From positions 124,001-188,000 of the forward strand of contig JAYQTM010000001.1 of the NCBI GenBank assembly GCA_038147395.1: a stretch of 64,000 nucleotides of DNA, given 5' to 3'. This document shows, in pieces, positions 62,890-64,000 of the stretch. Below the pieces are notes generated by a model, which was not told the origin of the DNA, made no database searches, and saw only the letters and a program-made list of their open reading frames with translations. How positions within the stretch are numbered: position 1 is the stretch's first letter; the number at the start of each line of letters is the position of its first letter. This DNA comes from Eutrophovita brisbanensis. Lineage in GTDB: Bacteria; Pseudomonadota; Gammaproteobacteria; Burkholderiales; Eutrophovitaceae. The translations under genes were made by a program, and so were the position numbers.

Positions 62890-63780
62890 TTACTCGTTCG
62901 GTTTGTTTCTACTGATGCGCGCCGATTTTGACAGGTTAATGAGTCGTGGCTCTATGATTTCTCTAAGGGCATTTTCGTAAAGCTCTCCCGCGACAACGAT
63001 CGAGTCCTCCCGACTTTGAAAAGCGCGAACCAATTTGCTGAGTATATCGTCAATTTCCTTTTGGTCAGGATCGTTAAAGCGAATCACGATCAGACTTTGG
63101 GATGCCGTCGGGATCCCTGAATTTGAAAATGGGTTGGATGTATCGACAGTTGGGACACGTTGAAAATTGATGTGTGTTCGCGAGAATTGAGGCACGATGT
63201 GCTCGACATAATCTGGCATGCGTCTCAATATGGTTTGTGTGACGTCGTCAACACTGTGTCCCCGGTCTTTTTGATCGCGGTCTAATTTTTGAATCCATTC
63301 GAGATTAATCGTCGGCGTGATCCCGATGAGCAGATCGACATGTTGCGCGATATTGGTCTCATCCGTTACGAAGCCGCCATGGAGGCCCTCATAGATCAAC
63401 AAGTCTGAATCAGCCTCAAGCTCCGACCAGTCAGTAAATGTGCCAGGTTTACGGCGAAATGATCTCGCACTGTCCTCGTCGCGCAGATACTGCCTGACTT
63501 GTCCTGACCCATTGGCGCCGTAGCTAATGAATAACTCTTCCAGCTCTTGTAGTAAGTTTGCCTCGGGCCCGAAGTGACTAATCGTTCTGCCCGCAGTTCT
63601 TTCCCAAGCGTCGATGAGTCGACGCATCTCATCACGCTCGTATCGGTGATAACTGTCCCCTTCAACGAAAGCTGCGTTGATTTTTGCGGATGCACATATC
63701 GCCCGAAAGGTTTCTTGAACGCTCGTGGTTCCCGCACCTGATGCGCCAGTGACCGCGATGATTGGGTGTTTCTTTGACAT
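62890..63780 (-). CDS. prk: Phosphoribulokinase, class I (CbbP type)
   Basis: Phosphorylates ribulose 5-phosphate to RuBP, the substrate of RuBisCO. The 296 residues begin MSKKHPIIAVTGASGAGTTS with the P-loop at about 12-19, then FVEGDSYHRYERDEM at about 38-52 (catalytic Asp and His), LIYEGLHGGFV at about 128-138, INLEWIQKLDRDQKDRGH at about 154-171 and FQRVPTVDTSNPF at about 203-215. These strings match proteobacterial Calvin-cycle kinases closely and differ from uridine kinases. It lies 19 bp upstream of uvrD on the same strand. RuBisCO genes are not in the window. Confidence 0.9.
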   Translation of the reverse strand: MSKKHPIIAVTGASGAGTTSVQETFRAICASAKINAAFVEGDSYHRYERDEMRRLIDAWERTAGRTISHFGPEANLLQELEELFISYGANGSGQVRQYLRDEDSARSFRRKPGTFTDWSELEADSDLLIYEGLHGGFVTDETNIAQHVDLLIGITPTINLEWIQKLDRDQKDRGHSVDDVTQTILRRMPDYVEHIVPQFSRTHINFQRVPTVDTSNPFSNSGIPTASQSLIVIRFNDPDQKEIDDILSKLVRAFQSREDSIVVAGELYENALREIIEPRLINLSKSARISRNKPNE

Positions 63781-63911
63781 GAGATGAATGAATTCGTCGA
63801 TTTACTTGACACTCTTTAGCTATTGGTCGGAATTATCAAGTTTTGAGCGTAAATGATGTGACTCAAAGCTATAATTACGAATTAGAAATTAGTTTATACC
63901 AGTATCCGTTC

Positions 63912-64000
63912 ATGGAAAGTCAATACCACCCCACGCTCACAGAAGCCGAAGTCCAGTCTCGTTGGGAGGCTCAGGAGTCATTTCAAGCGAAGGAGGCTGA
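63912..64000 (+). CDS. leuS: Leucyl-tRNA synthetase, start only (cut by window edge)
   Basis: The last 89 bases open with ATG and read MESQYHPTLTEAEVQSRWEA and on with no stop, which matches the start of bacterial LeuS (M-x-x-Y-x-P then VQ-xx-W). A TATAAT at 63870-63875 lies 36 bp before it, but no matching -35 was seen. Only about 29 residues are visible, so the call rests on this start alone. Confidence 0.75.
   Translation, partial: MESQYHPTLTEAEVQSRWEAQESFQAKEA

Noticed and set aside
62890..63780. Uridine kinase in place of phosphoribulokinase
   Set aside because: The EGDSYHRYERDEM, YEGLHGG and RVPTVDTSNPF strings are those of class I phosphoribulokinase.
63806..63834. A TTGACA-based promoter for leuS at 63806
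   Set aside because: At 16-18 bp from the TTGACA there is no acceptable -10 hexamer (CGGAAT, GGAATT or GAATTA), so it was not called.
1..64000. tRNA or rRNA genes, insertion sequences, CRISPR arrays
   Set aside because: None was seen by eye: no transposase-like protein, no regular spaced repeats, and no cloverleaf sequence stood out in the short gaps. A weak tRNA could be missed without a covariance search.

Overview
The window looks like the replication-origin region of a betaproteobacterial (Burkholderiales-type) chromosome of moderate GC content. I infer this from gene order rather than from any search. The supporting blocks are def-fmt-rsmB-DUF4390-ntrY-ntrX, smg-topA, dnaA-dnaN-gyrB without recF, zapB-zapA-6S RNA-EVE-TauE, polA next to an APH-type homoserine kinase and uvrD, and a tkt-gap-pgk-fba cluster. 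No tRNA, rRNA, insertion sequence, prophage or CRISPR array was seen.

Layout. Positions 1-2.2 kb (minus) hold the purine genes purC (cut by the window edge), purK and purE, then a PsiE-like membrane protein. Positions 2.6-8.1 kb (minus) hold a tkt-gap-pgk-fba sugar-phosphate cluster with a terminator-like hairpin between gap and pgk. Positions 8.2-14.9 kb (minus) hold ntrX/ntrY, a DUF4390 protein, rsmB, fmt and def. smg and topA follow on the plus strand and topA meets gyrB tail to tail. gyrB, dnaN and dnaA run leftward and rpmH-rnpA-yidD-yidC-mnmE-mnmG-rsmG-parA-parB run rightward, so replication probably starts at about 21.7-23.5 kb. A perfect 16-bp parS palindrome lies between mnmE and mnmG, close to parAB. 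The complete atpIBEFHAGDC operon follows (31.5-38.5 kb) with a good promoter and a strong terminator.

From 38.6 to 46.7 kb is a tightly packed plus-strand accessory operon: a branched-chain-amino-acid-type ABC importer (binding lipoprotein, two permeases, two ATPases), an M20 amidohydrolase, a malonyl-CoA synthetase (MatB) and a small 2-oxoglutarate/Fe(II) oxygenase. I propose that it imports and degrades an N-malonyl (or similar N-acyl) compound. Next come TauE, EVE, 6S RNA, ZapA and a ZapB-like protein (minus), then a cobalamin riboswitch driving a BtuB-like receptor, msbA, and a frameshifted methyltransferase. A small catabolic island follows (TauD/TfdA dioxygenase; metallo-beta-lactamase-fold hydrolase, 2-pyrone-4,6-dicarboxylate-lactonase-like amidohydrolase and cupin). 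The right end carries polA, thrB, uvrD, a class I phosphoribulokinase (CbbP type) and the start of leuS.

Points of note. Three conserved genes (ntrY, rsmB and a SAM methyltransferase) are each broken by an apparent single-base indel, which is either real decay or sequencing error. NtrX lacks the sigma-54 activator motifs. A terminator-like hairpin sits in the dnaA leader. pyk and dprA are missing from places where they are usually found in relatives. A genuine-looking Calvin-cycle phosphoribulokinase is present without RuBisCO in the window.
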